Numbered from the stretch's first letter, positions 34,745 to 47,033 are shown. The stretch: DNA of 64,000 nucleotides from Cristatella mucedo (GCA_009760855.2 WPIO01000099.1:1116001-1180000), one strand, 5' to 3'. Notes: generated from the sequence alone by a model not told the origin. Numbers and translations: made by a program.

Positions 34745-35832
34745 AGACAGGTTGGGAAAGTCTAAGCATCAGGTTATTTAGCTACGGCTCTAATAAACTC
34801 CCGATCCTTTCGCCATCGTTCTCTTCAATTCGTAATCTTTTAAGGCCTGCACTGTCGTATGCTCTGACCTTACCACATGGAAGAAGGTACTGAGTTGCCA
34901 CCTGTGATCGTATGAGTTGCCATCAAGGATCAAATGCGTTTTCTCTGTACATTGTACACTTTCTGTTTTGATTGTGCATGCTAAATTTGTGTTTTCAGTA
35001 TTCAGTTAACTTGGTCTCTTTCCAATGTATTAAATAATTAGATTCATTCAAAGAGATTTCTTTCTCTAAAGAGGTGCTAGGAGGTTTTGAACATGGTTAT
35101 TATTCTGAGAAGTCTTGTCAGAGCATGAGCTAATGCTTCGGAGTTGTGCGATTGTGTGTCTTTGCACCAAAGATAGCCAGGCTCAGTCATTCGTGAAGGA
35201 CCGAGAACAGCCCAGTGCTTCCTAGGCTACAGCTGGTTCAGTCGTAATGACATGGCAGATGATAATTTGATTGTCCCATGAGACTGTGGTTGGGAACCTG
35301 CTTTAGGGTAGGTAGAATTAGACTGCAGATTTTTGGGAGGTTGCCCATAGGAGGCTAACTGTTATATGCAACCGGATACATAAGTGGAAGTTGTCTTCTT
35401 TTAAGGTTAGGCCATCTTCCAATTCGAATGGCTATAGTTCTATGTTATTCTCTACAGTTCGTATTCGGAGGACACGGACTCGAGACCGAGGTCCACGAGC
35501 TCAAACCACAGTCACACTTCTGTGCCGGCCAACGTTCCACCACTGACGGTGCTACCCAGTGGCATTGGATTGGTGGCTTCTCAAGTTCCTGATGCCTGAG
35601 GACGCGTTCGAGTCGGCAACCAGAAGCTCTGCTATAGGCATGGCACACTGCAGCAAGCAGCTTTGAAGTCCTCCTCACAGCTGACGACACACTTGCTCTC
35701 CCACCAAAGGTTAAGGGCAGCACGACTGCCAGCCTTCCAGCAAGGGGTTCACTATAAAGCCTGTGGCTTGACCAACTGGACCCGCCTTGACTTAACTTGA
35801 ACTTGAGCTTGACCTGGTGGCTTGACCTGAGC
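34745..35832 (+). repeat. Conserved block upstream of ZNF3
   Basis: It aligns with the ZNF1 and ZNF2 upstream blocks: ctcccgatcctttcgccatcg, atgtattaaataattaga, gcaaccggatacataagtgg, and ctgacgacacacttgctctcccaccaaag at 35,681-35,709. About 100 extra bases of cttgac-like repeats lie just before the finger array. Confidence 0.75.
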
Positions 35833-36537
35833 ATGCAGTCGAGCGAGAAGCCTCACCCCTGCAACCACTGTGGAAAATGGTTCTCTACCCGCTCATGCCT
35901 GACTTCCCACATGCGCACTCACACGGGTGAGAGGCCTCACCTCTGCCATCACTGTGGCAAACGGTTTTCACAAGTCGGCAACCTGCAGCGCCACATGAGC
36001 ACGCACACGGGCGAAAGGCCCCATGCATGCGATCATTGCGGCATGCGGTTTGCACGAGTCGGCCACCTGACGACCCACATGCTCACTCACACTGGTGAGA
36101 GACCTCACGTCTGCAGTCGTTGTGGCAAACGGTTTGCACGAGCCGGCAACCTGACGATCCACATGCTCACTCACACCGGTGAGAGGCCTCACGTCTGCCA
36201 TCACTGTGGCAAACGGTTTGCACAAGCCAGAAACCTGAGGTGCCACATGAGCATGCACACGGGCGAGAGATCTCACGTCTGCCATCATTGCAGTATGCGG
36301 TTTACACATGCCGGCAGCCTGACGGTCCACATGCAAATTCACACCGGCGAGAGGCCTCACGTCTGCAGTCATTGCTACAAACGGTTTTCACGAGCCGACC
36401 ACCTGATGTCCCACATACGAATTCACACGGGCGAGAAGCCTCACTCCTGCAATCACTGTGGCAAACGGTATTCACGAACCAGCAGTCTTAGAATCCACTT
36501 GCGCACCCACAAGGGAGAAACGCGGCCTACAAACTGA
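35833..36537 (+). CDS. C2H2 zinc-finger protein exon, ZNF3 (8 fingers)
   Basis: 234 residues from ATG 35,833. The upstream open frame to 35,797 starts only with TTG and is unlikely to be used as such. Eight fingers of 28 residues, all with intact Cys2-His2 spacing, fill residues 9-232 with TGERPH linkers. Finger 7 has Tyr in place of the core Gly (CYKRF), and finger 6 is CSMRF. The stop comes immediately after the last finger (THKGETRPTN), and the downstream sequence still resembles the ZNF1 tail, so the tail has been lost. Probable nuclear DNA-binding protein of the same family as ZNF1 and ZNF2. Target unknown. Confidence 0.85.
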   Translation: MQSSEKPHPCNHCGKWFSTRSCLTSHMRTHTGERPHLCHHCGKRFSQVGNLQRHMSTHTGERPHACDHCGMRFARVGHLTTHMLTHTGERPHVCSRCGKRFARAGNLTIHMLTHTGERPHVCHHCGKRFAQARNLRCHMSMHTGERSHVCHHCSMRFTHAGSLTVHMQIHTGERPHVCSHCYKRFSRADHLMSHIRIHTGEKPHSCNHCGKRYSRTSSLRIHLRTHKGETRPTN

Positions 36538-36649
36538 GTGTCAGCTGCAACGTCGAGTCGAGAGAAAGCCAACTCTGAACAAGCCTACACCACTGCAGCA
36601 ATGCATGCTGCCCACGGTATTCTCGATGCTGGAGCCTGCTTGGCCACCC

Positions 36650-36797
36650 ACAGAGAGAGACAGAGAGCAGAGAGAGACAGAGAGCAGAGAGAGAGACAGA
36701 AAGCAGGGAGAGACAGAGAGCAGAGAGACAGAGAGAGACAGAGAGCAGAGAGAGAGACAAAGAGCAGAGAGAGACAGAGAGTAGAGAGAGTCAGAGA

Positions 36798-36881
<84 letters not shown>
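36650..36881. repeat. (GA)n tract downstream of ZNF3 stop
   Basis: agagacagagagcag-type higher-order units at 36,655-36,800, then pure GA to 36,881. It is in the predicted 3' untranslated region, as in ZNF1. Confidence 0.97.
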
Positions 36882-36886
<5 letters not shown>

Positions 36887-37025
36887 GTATTTATATCCCA
36901 GACACAGCCTAGCTTGCTCGACTAGAGCTCTAGCTGTAATAGACCAGTTTGCTGCGTTCAAGACCAGAATAGTTCTCCAAAGTTAAAGCTGCGATAAGTA
37001 CCTTGCTAGCACATATACTATAGTT

Positions 37026-37031
37026 AATAAA
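37026..37031 (+). terminator. Candidate poly(A) signal, ZNF3
   Basis: AATAAA about 490 bases past the stop, close to the position of ATTAAA in ZNF1 and ZNF2. Confidence 0.4.
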
Positions 37032-37039
37032 ACTTTCTC

Positions 37040-37504
37040 GACTCGATATGCCTGCCAGTGTGTGTTTTTGCATTTCTTCTGTAGTGGAGCTATTTGCCAT
37101 AATTTTTGTCAAGGGGAAGGGCGCCGAAAGGTCTCACTATGCCTGTGAGTGGTGGCGAATGCCGTTAAAGCTGCTCTGTCGCTATGCAAATGGTGCTGTT
37201 AAATCTGCCAATTATTACGAGAGTATGCCAGTAGATTATTGTGCCAAACCTCGTGAGTAAACACGGAAAGCGGTTTTCTGTAGCTTGGAATCAAAAGTTT
37301 GAAGTTGCTCGAAGCTTATTGTGGACGTGCCAGCGGTATCGTGGTTTGACGGTGTAGGTTGAGTGGGCTGGCTGGGCAGTGCCTATGATGGCCCTAGAAT
37401 TAAAATGCCCATGCCCAGTTGCTTGAAAGTTTGAAGGTGAACCTGAAAGACTTTGCAATAATGTGGAATCAAAGGCATTGTTGCTCAGTGCCTTTAATAT
37501 AATA
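37040..37504. repeat. SAT-I array, short, with SINE-1 tail
   Basis: Eroded SAT-I words (ttttctgtagcttggaatcaaaa, ccagcggtatcgtgg, gtggaatcaaagg). A SINE-1 3' piece (ggtggcgaatgccgttaaagc to gctgttaaatctgcc) lies at 37,140-37,218. Confidence 0.55.
37140..37218 (+). mobile_element. SINE-1 3' remnant
   Basis: It matches the end of SINE-1: gtggtggcgaatgccgttaaagc, gtcgctatgcaaatgg and gctgttaaatctgcc. Confidence 0.7.
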
Positions 37505-39359
37505 ATAAAACTAATAATAATAATGCACTTGATAAAGTGCCCACAGAGAACTCAATCTCTTTCTAGGCACTTTGCATTTGCTGCAAAGGAAACACGATTG
37601 AATGGTGAGTGTTATCATGCTTGGTAAACAACACAAATAACATGGTTAGGAATACATGCACAAGGTCAGCATGAAAGTGTGGTGGTATTAGTATGGTATT
37701 AGAAAGTATTAGTGGCAGCATGCAACAGTGTCAGCACTCATAAGCACATAAAGGATGAATCGCATGGAGCCACTTAATGCTGTCACAAATAGGTGCACTT
37801 TTAATTTCTTTTTCAATGTGGTCAAGTCAGGGGATGTGACGGTAGTCGGGAGTGAGTTCCAGGCTTTGGGAGCTTACGAACTAAAGGCACGGTCTCCAAA
37901 GGATTTGAGGTTTGAGGGAGATGTAGGTAAACAGTTAGATTTCGAAAAGCAAGTGGTACCATGCTTAGCCTGGTGGGGCAGCAGATCTGATAGGTAGGCT
38001 GGAGCCAAAGAATGAAGGGGCCTAAGTGAGTGACAAAACCTTGAACTCGATCCGTTGTTTGACTGGTAGCCAGTGAAGGTCGGCGAGAAGTAATGTGATG
38101 TGGCGACTGTGACTCACGACAGACGAGCCTAGCTGAAGAGTTTTGCACCGGCTGTTAGTGCCTGATTGCACATGCCGGTAGACCAACAAGCAGTGAGTTA
38201 CAGAAGTCGAGACAGGATGTCACAAATGCATGGACCAACTTGGATGTGGTATTCTTTTCTAAGCAATCCCGAAATTTTAGCAATTTTATGTAGCTGAAAG
38301 TAGGCAGATTTGATTGTGGAGCTGATGTGGTCGTCTAGAGAAGGTAACTTTGGAACATGACACTTAGATTTCATGCAGATGCGAGATGAGATATGCTGGC
38401 AGAGCCAATTTTGAGCGTTAGCCTTTGCAATTTCTGAATCACTCTTGGTTTGCCCATAACTAGTAAGTTAATTCTATCATAATTCAATTTAAGAAACTTT
38501 GACGCCATCCATGTTCGGATGTCATCAATACATGCAGCAAGGGAGTTGGGAGAATTTGACTTGCTGTAGGGCTGGTAGGAATCAAAGCATAGGTACAACT
38601 GAGTGTCATCCACCTAGAAGTGAAAGCCTTGATTGTGCTTGGCAATCACTTCGGCAAGAGGGAGAGAATAAACTGTGAAAAGAAACGGACTAAGCACCGT
38701 GAGCTGAGGTACTCCATATTTCTGAGGTTCCTCGGATGATCTTTGTCTATGAACATCAATATGCTGAAGTCTCTTTCTGATATAGGACCTGTACCATTGC
38801 AGAGCAATGCCAGTGACGCCCAGGCGAGATGAGAGGCACTCAGAAGAACTTGGTGATTGATAATATCAAGAGCTGCCGAAAGATTGAGAAAAACAAGCTG
38901 AGAGACTCTACCTTAGTTGGCATTCTTGAGTAAGTAGTTATACATCTGAAGTAATGCTGACTCTGTTGAGTGATTAGCTCTAAAGCCAGACTGGAACTTA
39001 CTAGCAAGGTTTTCCAATTTTTTATATATGAGTTCAGCAGGTCTCCCACGACTCGTTCCAGTGTCTTTGATGGTAATGTTAGAAGGGAAACTGGGTGGTA
39101 GTTGCTCAAGTTCTCTTGGTCTAACGGTGCTTTCTTGAGTTGTAGCCTGACTACAGCTTTTTTGAAAGGTGCTGGCATATGACCTCAGGCTAATGACATA
39201 TTAATGATGTTAGTTATGCATGGCAGCAGCAGATCGATGTAACGTAGGAGCAGGGCAGTCGGAATAGGGTCCAAAGGACTTGTCTTCTTTGATTGGGATA
39301 TGGACTTCAGGACGAGGTCACCAGTGCCCTGCTTGAGTGTAGACATTGACCTGCTGCAT
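37505..39359 (-). mobile_element. Long L2-A copy, 3' portion
   Basis: (AAT)n tail, stem-loop complement, 3' untranslated region, C-terminal domain (frame 37,822-38,148), RT including DDTQLYLCFDS (38,371-38,613) and upstream RT (38,840-39,178). Many frameshifts. A SINE-1 copy splits it at 39,360. It continues at 39,581. Confidence 0.93.
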
Positions 39360-39580
39360 GGAGAGCCGTAATGGCTCACTAGGTAAGGCGGTTGGTTTTT
39401 ACGACCTCGGCCCCAAGTTCGTGGGTTCGAATCCTGTGGTGGGCGATCCTTTATCGCCACTGCAAGTGGTGGTGATATCATGTAAAGGCTCTCCACTGCA
39501 AGTGGTGGTGATAAAGGCTCTTCTGTCGCAATACAAAAAGAGGCTGTTAAATCAGCTAGAATTCAATTTAATTTAATCGA
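39360..39580 (+). mobile_element. SINE-1 with internal duplication, in L2-A
   Basis: Full tRNA-like head (gccgtaatggctcactaggt, B box ggttcgaatcc). The hairpin arm ccactgcaagtggtggtgat occurs twice (about 39,460-39,479 and 39,493-39,512), giving a longer element than other copies. Confidence 0.88.
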
Positions 39581-40255
39581 CTGACAGCGTTCTAGGAGGG
39601 ATACTGCCATCGCAGGGATACATCCTGTGTATCTTCCCTGATCATGTGTATCTTCTCGACAAGGAATCTAGAGAAGCGATCAGCTAGATCGTTACAGGGA
39701 TCATCAGGCAAGGAGCTAACCTGGTAGCAGTTAAGGAGGTGGCTGATCGTCGACATCAGCATTTTTGGACTGTGCATCTGTGATTCAACAAAGTTTTTTT
39801 TATTTAAGCTAGACTTGGCTTTTGCTACGATCGATTGGTACTACCTACCTGGTATGCCTGTCGTCCTGGTATGCCTGTCGATGGACAGTCAGTCGTGATC
39901 TTGTTTACGCTTTTTCAAGCTTGTGCTCAGTAAACCTAGCTAGTTTAACGTGTGTGGTAAGCCATAGGCCGTCTGGACGAGGGAGCACAGTGTGCCTAGT
40001 CTCGTCGAGTATGTCAGCTAGTGTCGTGTCGTAGCTATCTACCCATGATGACAGGCCGGAAGAGGGACTAAGCAGCAGAGGTGAGGTAGATATTCTAGGT
40101 CGGATAGCCTCGGTTTCAATGGTCTTGAGGTTTCTCGATTCCCAGGTGATTTTAGAAGAGGAGGAGGGCAGGCATTGTAGACTGAATGAGATCTGCATAT
40201 GCTGATATAAGCAGGATTTGGTAAGAATAGATGACAAAGTGTAGTAGTATGAGAA
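39581..40255 (-). mobile_element. Long L2-A copy, 5' portion
   Basis: Continuation covering the linker and the C-terminal part of the endonuclease, to the complement of SYSCTLSSPI-like codons. Together with 37,505-39,359 this is one of the longest copies here, still lacking the 5' end. Confidence 0.9.
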
Positions 40256-40700
40256 ATGGCAGCCGTATTGGAGTCCGATGATGCAGGGAGGCTGACTGGA
40301 GTGGCCATTAAAATCGATTACCACTAATAATTTAAGTTCTCTGAGGACGCTATACAAATGTATTTTACATGGTATTATTATATCGTGAGAACGCCCAAGT
40401 TCTATGTCATGAGTATTGGCTGGTAAACCCGGAGCACTGTTCCAATAATTTGGAATCATAACTATAGCTGCGTGAAGCCTAATATGGATTTAGCAGCTGC
40501 ATCGCAGTTCGATTACGTAGGGACGCCGGCTGGCCCGTGAGGTTAGAAGCCGTCTCATGAGAATGCGAAATCGGCTGAAATGTGGTGGGTTAGCTGGCAT
40601 ACTGTTGCATGTCGTTTGAAATTGCAACCCCATTTGCACAGACTTTTTTGTGGAATGGCAGCTTTTGTACAGTGCGAATGTTGTGGGCTGCCTTTTGGGT
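40256..40700. repeat. SAT-I array with SINE-2 tail
   Basis: SAT-I words (gtagggacgccggctggcc, gagaatgcgaaatcggctg, gtggcatactgttg). A SINE-2 tail is at 40,322-40,372 (taatttaagttctctgagg). Confidence 0.6.
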
Positions 40701-40708
40701 TCGGCCAT

Positions 40709-40860
40709 ATATAATTATATAAATATATAATTCATTTATAAAGCGCCCCAAGAGAACTAAATCTCTGTTCAGGCGCTTCACATATGCCTCGGGGCTCGAG
40801 CCCACGACCTCAGTCAGACGTTGGTCGGAGCGAGCAACCTAACCGCTAGGCCAAACCAGC
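40709..40860 (-). mobile_element. SINE-2 with 8-bp target duplication
   Basis: Full-length minus-strand SINE-2 flanked by tcggccat at 40,701-40,708 and 40,861-40,868, inserted in a SAT-I monomer (gggttcggccat / cagaggtgtg). Confidence 0.9.
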
Positions 40861-40868
40861 TCGGCCAT

Positions 40869-41089
40869 CAGAGGTGTGAGAACGCAGAGCGAAATCGCAT
40901 TTCATTTTGTGGGTAAAGCTGTCACACTATTTTCTATGCTTTGAAAATAAAGCTGCCGTTGGGTGAAGCTTTTTGTAGGAATGGTGGCTCTCTCGCAGTG
41001 TGATTATGTAGGCAGGCTGACTGGTACGAACTGTATTGTGTACATTCGGCAGGTAGTCGCGCTTAACAGTGTCTCACACAGATCATGGT
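40869..41089. repeat. SAT-I monomers
   Basis: Continuation of the array (gtgagaacgcagagcgaaatcgca, tttgtgggtaaagctg, gattatgtaggcaggctgactgg). Confidence 0.6.
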
Positions 41090-41430
41090 AAATAGGACAG
41101 TCTGCGGATTACGGCTTGAATTAGCTCTCTCTCTCTCACACACTCTCTCTTTCTCTCACTCACTGTTCGCCCTTCTCTCATCAATCTTATCTCTCGGGTC
41201 ACGTTTAATAGCACTTCTCAATTCGGGGGGGCGCCGGCTTTGATCTTTCCTGTTGCGGTGCTTAAGCCAGGAGACGCTGCGGCGGCGGTTGTTATCGTAA
41301 CTGAACGGATCGTGCTAATGTCGCTAAAAATCAAGCAGTCTTGACACGTTAGCTTGCAGAATTGTTAGAGGTTAGACACACTCGCCCGAAAGCACACGAA
41401 ATAGGCGGACTACACTGTGGGCGGCATGCT
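41090..41430 (+). repeat. Segment A, copy 3
   Basis: The sequences tacggcttgaattagctctctc, then gctgcggcggcggttgttatcgtaac and cagaattgttagaggttaga match the order of copies 1 and 2. A CT-rich stretch replaces part of it. Confidence 0.65.
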
Positions 41431-41703
41431 CAATTAGACCAATCAGGGCACAGACAATATTTTCTTTTCCGGCGGACGACCGGAAAAACACCACAGGGCT
41501 AGCACAACTGCCCTTGAACTTGGCATTTGGAGGCCGCATGGACAGACAGCGTCTCTGCGGGTCTCGCCTGCGACGCTTTTTACAGTCACTGAGCTTCTAA
41601 GACGTGAGTAAGTGCTCGTTGGCCCACATCGCATCCTAGCTTCTGCGCCTCGCATATGCGAATGGGCGCGGAGCTAAGCAGGCGTTTACATAGAAGTTGC
41701 TTA
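41431..41703 (+). repeat. Segment B, copy 3, first part
   Basis: cgacgctttttacagtcactgagcttc, GTGAGT at 41,604 overlapping GTAAGT at 41,608-41,613, and aagtgctcgttggcccac. SINE-2 interrupts it at 41,704. Confidence 0.75.
41608..41613 (+). other. Candidate 5' splice site, unit 4
   Basis: GTAAGT with an overlapping GTGAGT four bases upstream. Aligned with the sites of the other units. Confidence 0.35.
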
Positions 41704-41852
41704 TAATATTAAATATAATTCATTCGTATAGAGCCCTAAGAGGACTTCATTTCTATTCAGGTGCTTCACATATGCCTCGGGGCTCGAGCTCACGAACTCA
41801 GCCAGGCCTTGATCGGGGCAAGAACCTTAACCACTGGGGCAAACCAGCTTCC
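41704..41852 (-). mobile_element. SINE-2, minus strand, in segment B
   Basis: Tail complement (tagagccctaagaggactt), ggtgcttcacatatgcctc, gggctcgagctc and head end ccactggggcaaacc. Confidence 0.88.
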
Positions 41853-42192
41853 ATTTTGTGTTGAATCGAAGTTACTGGTCGCGGATGAATCCCGCCGGTG
41901 ACTTATCTCACGCATGCGAGGTAAAATTTAACTTTTGATTTTCTTGCCTTGTGACTTCAACAGTCTAGCGGAGGATTTTACTAGTGCTTTATCGATGAAG
42001 GTTGCCTGTACTGCTGCATGTCTGACCCACCCGTAAATTGTACCTTGTAATTGTCGCCGTTGTATGTTGCATTAAATCAGGCTCAATCCATTTGAGTTTA
42101 CTTAGAGAATCGTAGCTGTAAGTTATCTATTCATGTCATATTGTCGTGTTGCGTCAGCCAGCCACGCCTAGCGTCCTCAGACGCAGGCCGAA
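41853..42192 (+). repeat. Segment B, copy 3, second part
   Basis: The sequences gttgaatcgaagttactgg, gtctagcggaggattttactagtgc, aaatcaggctcaatcc, tacttagagaatcgtagctg and gacgcaggc follow copy 2. Confidence 0.75.
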
Positions 42193-42572
42193 GTCAATAA
42201 TAATAATAATAATAATACGTTTGATATAGCGCTCTTAGATAACTCAATCTCTTCCTAGGCACTTAGCATTTGCTGCAAAGGGAGCACGATTGAATGGTTA
42301 GTGATAGCATGGTCAATGACAGCCAGCATAACATGGTTGGGAGTTACATGCACAAGGTCAGCATTCAAGTATGGTTAGTGGCAGAATGCAGTGTCAGCAT
42401 GCATAAGCACGTAAAGGTCGAATCAAAGAGACCCACTAAATGCTGTGATATATATATATATATATATATGCGTTTTTAGTTTCTTTTTAAATGTGGCCAA
42501 GTCAGGAGACGTCGTGCTGCAAGTAGGAAGTGAGTTCCAGGCTTTTGAGCTTACCGACTAAAGGCACGGTCT
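42193..42572 (-). mobile_element. L2-A 3' fragment, first part
   Basis: (AAT)n tail, stem-loop complement and 3' coding edge. A short TA run at 42,449-42,470 sits inside. It stops at cggtct where the GA block begins and seems to continue at 43,521. Confidence 0.85.
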
Positions 42573-43500
<928 letters not shown>

Positions 43501-43520
43501 TTTTGCCAAACCTGAAAGCC

Positions 43521-43614
43521 CGGTCTAAGAGGATTTGATTGTGCTCAATGGCACAGCTGTAAAGACCTGAGTCATAGAAGAACGGATACACAATACTTAG
43601 CCTAAGTTTAAAGT
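43521..43614 (-). mobile_element. L2-A fragment, continuation before SINE-1
   Basis: Eroded L2-A (cggtctaagaggatttg, atacttagcctaag), apparently the same element as 42,193-42,572. Confidence 0.6.
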
Positions 43615-43790
43615 TGGTGAGCCATGATGGCACACTAGGTAAGGCGTTTGCCTTTCACGACCTCGATCCTGAGGTCGTGGGTTCGAATCCTGCGGTGGGC
43701 AATCCTTTATTGCAACTGCAAGCAGTGGTGATAGCTGTAAAGGCTTTTCTGTTGCTATACAAAGGAGGCTGTTAAATCAGCTAGTATTTT
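43615..43790 (+). mobile_element. SINE-1 with 8-bp target duplication
   Basis: Complete head, B box ggttcgaatcc, hairpin body and the end gttaaatcagctagtatt. It is flanked by tttaaagt at 43,607-43,614 and 43,791-43,798, within L2-A. Confidence 0.9.
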
Positions 43791-43798
43791 TTTAAAGT

Positions 43799-43862
43799 AG
43801 CTTGGATAGGTAAGCCGGTTGAACAGAATAGAGAGACCTATAAGTGAGTGACACAACCTGGT
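43799..43862 (-). mobile_element. L2-A fragment, continuation after SINE-1
   Basis: agcttggataggtaagccgg and cctataagtgagtgacac follow the C-terminal region of L2-A in complement. Confidence 0.6.
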
Positions 43863-43995
43863 GTCGAGGTGGTTTGCCCCAGTGGTTAAGGTGCTTGCCC
43901 CGACCAAGGTCGTGGGCTCGAGCCCCGTGGCATATGTGAAGCGCCTGAATAGAGATTAAGTTCTCTTATGGCACCATGCAATTGAGTTTCATTTA
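43863..43995 (+). mobile_element. SINE-2
   Basis: ggtttgccccagtggttaaggtgc, gggctcgagccc, catatgtgaagcgcctg and the tail taagttctcttatggc. The 3' end is T-rich rather than a clean (ATT)n. Confidence 0.88.
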
Positions 43996-44099
43996 TTTTT
44001 AATTTTTAATTCGATGTGCTGATTAATGGCTAGCCAGCCATTCAAATTTGGTTAGAAGAGGCGTATTGCTCTTCAGATTTAAGACGTTTAGCTATGCCT

Positions 44100-44265
44100 G
44101 ACTAACCTCAAATCGTATGGAGATCCTGCTTTTAGGTTCTTTGCTCCAAAATCACGAGACTCACTTATGAGTTACTTCAGGACATTCCCTTAATTGATGA
44201 GATGTTAAAAGTAGCTTACAATTCACCTTACCTCACAGCTTTTGCTGGGTCCATGTTGCAAGATG
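44100..44265 (+). mobile_element. L2-A fragment, old
   Basis: cctcaaatcgtatggagatcctgc and the following bases track the L2-A C-terminal coding region at low identity. Confidence 0.55.
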
Positions 44266-44280
44266 ATCCATGTCACATGA

Positions 44281-44293
44281 ATCCATATTACAT
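44281..44293 (+). repeat. Target-site duplication, left copy
   Basis: atccatattacat, repeated exactly at 47,034-47,046 on the far side of the L2-A copy. Confidence 0.85.
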
Positions 44294-44301
44294 AAATCCA
44301 T

Positions 44302-45441
44302 ATGTCCTCCTTTATCTCAGATTTCTTCGATCTCATTTCGATTCTGTGTGCAAGAAATCGATCCTTCCTCGTAATGGGTGATTTCAACGTTCACTTTGAT
44401 AACTTATCTGACGCTTTCAGCACCGAATTTCGTGCATTGACTGACTCATTGTCTCTTGTGGCTCATGTGCATGGCCCTACCCACATCAAGGGTCACACAC
44501 TCGACCAGATTTTCTCGTATAGCTGCACTCTGTCATCACCAATTATTACCAAATCATGCTTATCTGACCACATGCAGATCTCATTCAATCTACAGTGTGT
44601 GCCCACATCCTCCTCTACATTAACCTGTGAATCGCGAAACCTCAAGACCCTTGACATTGATGCTGTCCGTGAGAGAATATCTGCTTCACCTCTGCTGCTC
44701 AATCCTCCCTCCGATCTGTCATCATTGGTAGATAGCTTCAACACGACACTAGCTGACACGCTAGACGAGTTTGCCCCTCTGAAAAAGCGCACTGTGCGCC
44801 CCCGCGCAGACGGCCTATGGTTTACCGCAGACATTAAACTAGCCAAGTCTACTAAACGAAAGCTTGAAAAAGCACACAAAAGATCCGGACTAACTGTCCA
44901 TCAACAGGCATATGAAGACTACTGTAGGTTGTACCAATCGATCCTAGCAAAGGCTAAGTCTAGTTTTTATAAAAACATTGTTGAATCACAGATGCACAAT
45001 CCAAAAATGCTGATGTCGACAATAAACCATCTCCTCAACCGTTCCCAGATTAGCTCCTTACCTGATGATCCTAATGATGATCTAGCCGATCGCTTCTCTC
45101 GATTCTTTGTGCAGAAGATAGACAAGATCAGGGAATCCATCCCTGCGATGACAACCTCCCCACTAGGATACTGTTCCTCGGTTCCTGGCTGCACCTCAAT
45201 GTGTGCATTTAAGCAGGTCACTAGTGATCTAGCCCTAAAGCTCGTATCTCAATCAAAGAAGACAACAAGTCCTCAGGACCCTATTCCCACTGTCCTGCTC
45301 CTACGTTGCATTGATCTGCTGCTGCCATGCATAACTAACATCATTAATATGTCATTAGCCTCAGGTCATGTCCCAGCACCTTTCAAAAAAGCTGTAGTCA
45401 GGCCACTTCTCAAGAAAGCTACACTTGCCAAGAGATTTTGA
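44302..45441 (+). pseudogene. L2-A endonuclease end, linker and RT start
   Basis: 379 codons. The C-terminal part of an apurinic-type endonuclease is visible: MGDFNVHFDN (Asp/Asn metal and substrate region), HTLDQIF, and SDHMQISF with the terminal catalytic SDH. A linker of about 200 residues follows, then the RT fingers up to [15 protein letters not shown]. The N-terminal half of the endonuclease is missing. A frameshift near 45,430 leads to a TGA at 45,439-45,441, where other copies read on into NYRPVSLLPFLSK. Confidence 0.9.
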
Positions 45442-45522
45442 GCAACTACCGCCCAGTTTCCCTTCTGCCATTCCTATCAAAGACACTCGAACGGGTCGTG
45501 GCGGACCAGCTAAACTCGTATA

Positions 45523-46785
45523 TTGAAACCTCACACCTTGCTAGTAAGTTCCAGTCTAGCTTTAGAGCTAATCACTCTAGTGTCAGCATTGCTTCGGGTA
45601 TACAACGACCTACTTAGGAATGCAGACATGGGTAGAGTGTCTCTGCTTGTTTTGCTTGATCTTTCGGCAGCTTTTGATACCATCGATCACAAAGTTCTTC
45701 TAGAGCGCCTCTCATCTCGCCTTGGCATCACTGGCACTGCTCTGCAGTGGTTCAGGTCCTATCTCAGTGGGAGACTCCAGAGTATTGACGTGAATGGACA
45801 AAGATCATCTGAAGTACCTCTGAAATATGGAGTACCTCAGGGCTCAGTGCTAGGTCCGGTTCTTTTCACGGTTTATACTCTGCCTCTTGCTGATGTGATT
45901 GCCAAGCACAATCTAGGCTTTCACTTCTATGCGGATGACACTCAGTTGTACCTTTGCTTTGATCCCTCCCAGCCTTCGAGCACCTCAAATTCTCTAAACT
46001 CACTAGCTGCATGCATTGATGACATCCGCACATGGATGGCAGCAAATTTTCTAAAACTTAACGATGATAAAACTAACTTACTAGTTATGGGCAAACCCAG
46101 TGTGATCCAGAGATTGGAAAGGCTGACTCTCAAAATTGGCTCTGCCAGCATATCTCCTGTCGAATCAGCTCGGAATCTAGGTGTCATATTCCAAAGCGAC
46201 CTCTCGTTAGACGACCATATCAGCTCCACAGTCAAATCCGCCTATTTTCAGCTTCATAACATTGCTAAAATTCGGGCTTGTTTAGATAAAGATACCACGT
46301 CCAAGTTAGTTCATGCATTCGTGACATCCTGTCTCGACTTCTGCAACTCACTGCTTACTGGCCTACTGGCATGTGCGATCAGGCGATTGCAGCTTGTGCA
46401 AAACTCTGCAGCTAGGCTTGTCTGTCGTGAGCGTCGCAGTTGCCACATTACTCCACTTCTCGCCGACCTGCACTGGCTACCAGTCAAGCAACGGATTGAC
46501 TTCAAGGTTTTGTCGCTCACTTTTAGGTCCCTTCATTCTATGGCTCCAGCCTGTCTCTCAGATATACTACCCCATCAGGCCAAGCATCGTTCCACCCGCT
46601 TCTCGGAATCCAACAGTCTAGAAATACCTCATACTAACCTTAAATCCTTTGGAGACCGTGCATTTAGTTCATATGCTCCCAAAGCCTGGAACTCCCTCCC
46701 GACCTGCGTCAAAACATGCCCTGACCTGACCACATTTAAAAGGAACCTAAAAACACACCTACTTAGGACTGCATTTAGTGGGTGA
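45523..46785 (+). pseudogene. L2-A reverse transcriptase and C-terminal domain
   Basis: 420 codons, although the first part of this frame (to about 45,585) is out of register and a second frameshift restores the true frame at ALLRVYND. RT motifs are intact: LLVLLDLSAAFDTIDH (first catalytic Asp), GVPQGSVLGPVLF, FHFYADDTQLYL (catalytic DD) and LKLNDDKTNLL. The C-terminal domain typical of L2/CR1 elements follows ([47 protein letters not shown]), ending at TGA 46,783-46,785. It is not functional as one protein because of the shifts. Confidence 0.92.
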
Positions 46786-47033
46786 TTCGTCTTTGATGTG
46801 CTTATGCTTGCTGACACTGTACATGCTGCCACTAACCACATTTGCATGCTGACCCAGTGCATGTCACCCCTAACCATATTATTCATTGTGTTTGTTTTTC
46901 AAGCATGATTTTACATACCATTCAATTGCATTTCACTTTACAGCAAATGTAAAGCGCCTAGAGAGAGATTGAGTTCTCTGAGGGCGATTTATCACGTGAA
47001 TTATTATTATTAATATTATTATTATTATATAAG

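Larger units (their letters stand above)
44294..47033 (+). mobile_element. Best-preserved L2-A copy, 2.74 kb, with 13-bp target duplication
   Basis: 5'-truncated in the endonuclease, then complete to the tail. The two main frames are listed separately. The 3' untranslated region, the stem-loop (gcgcctagagagagattgagttctctgagggcg region) and (ATT)n lie at 46,786-47,033. The exact 13-bp flanks show insertion by target-primed reverse transcription and relative youth. Two frameshifts in the RT N-terminal region prevent a full product. Confidence 0.95.
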
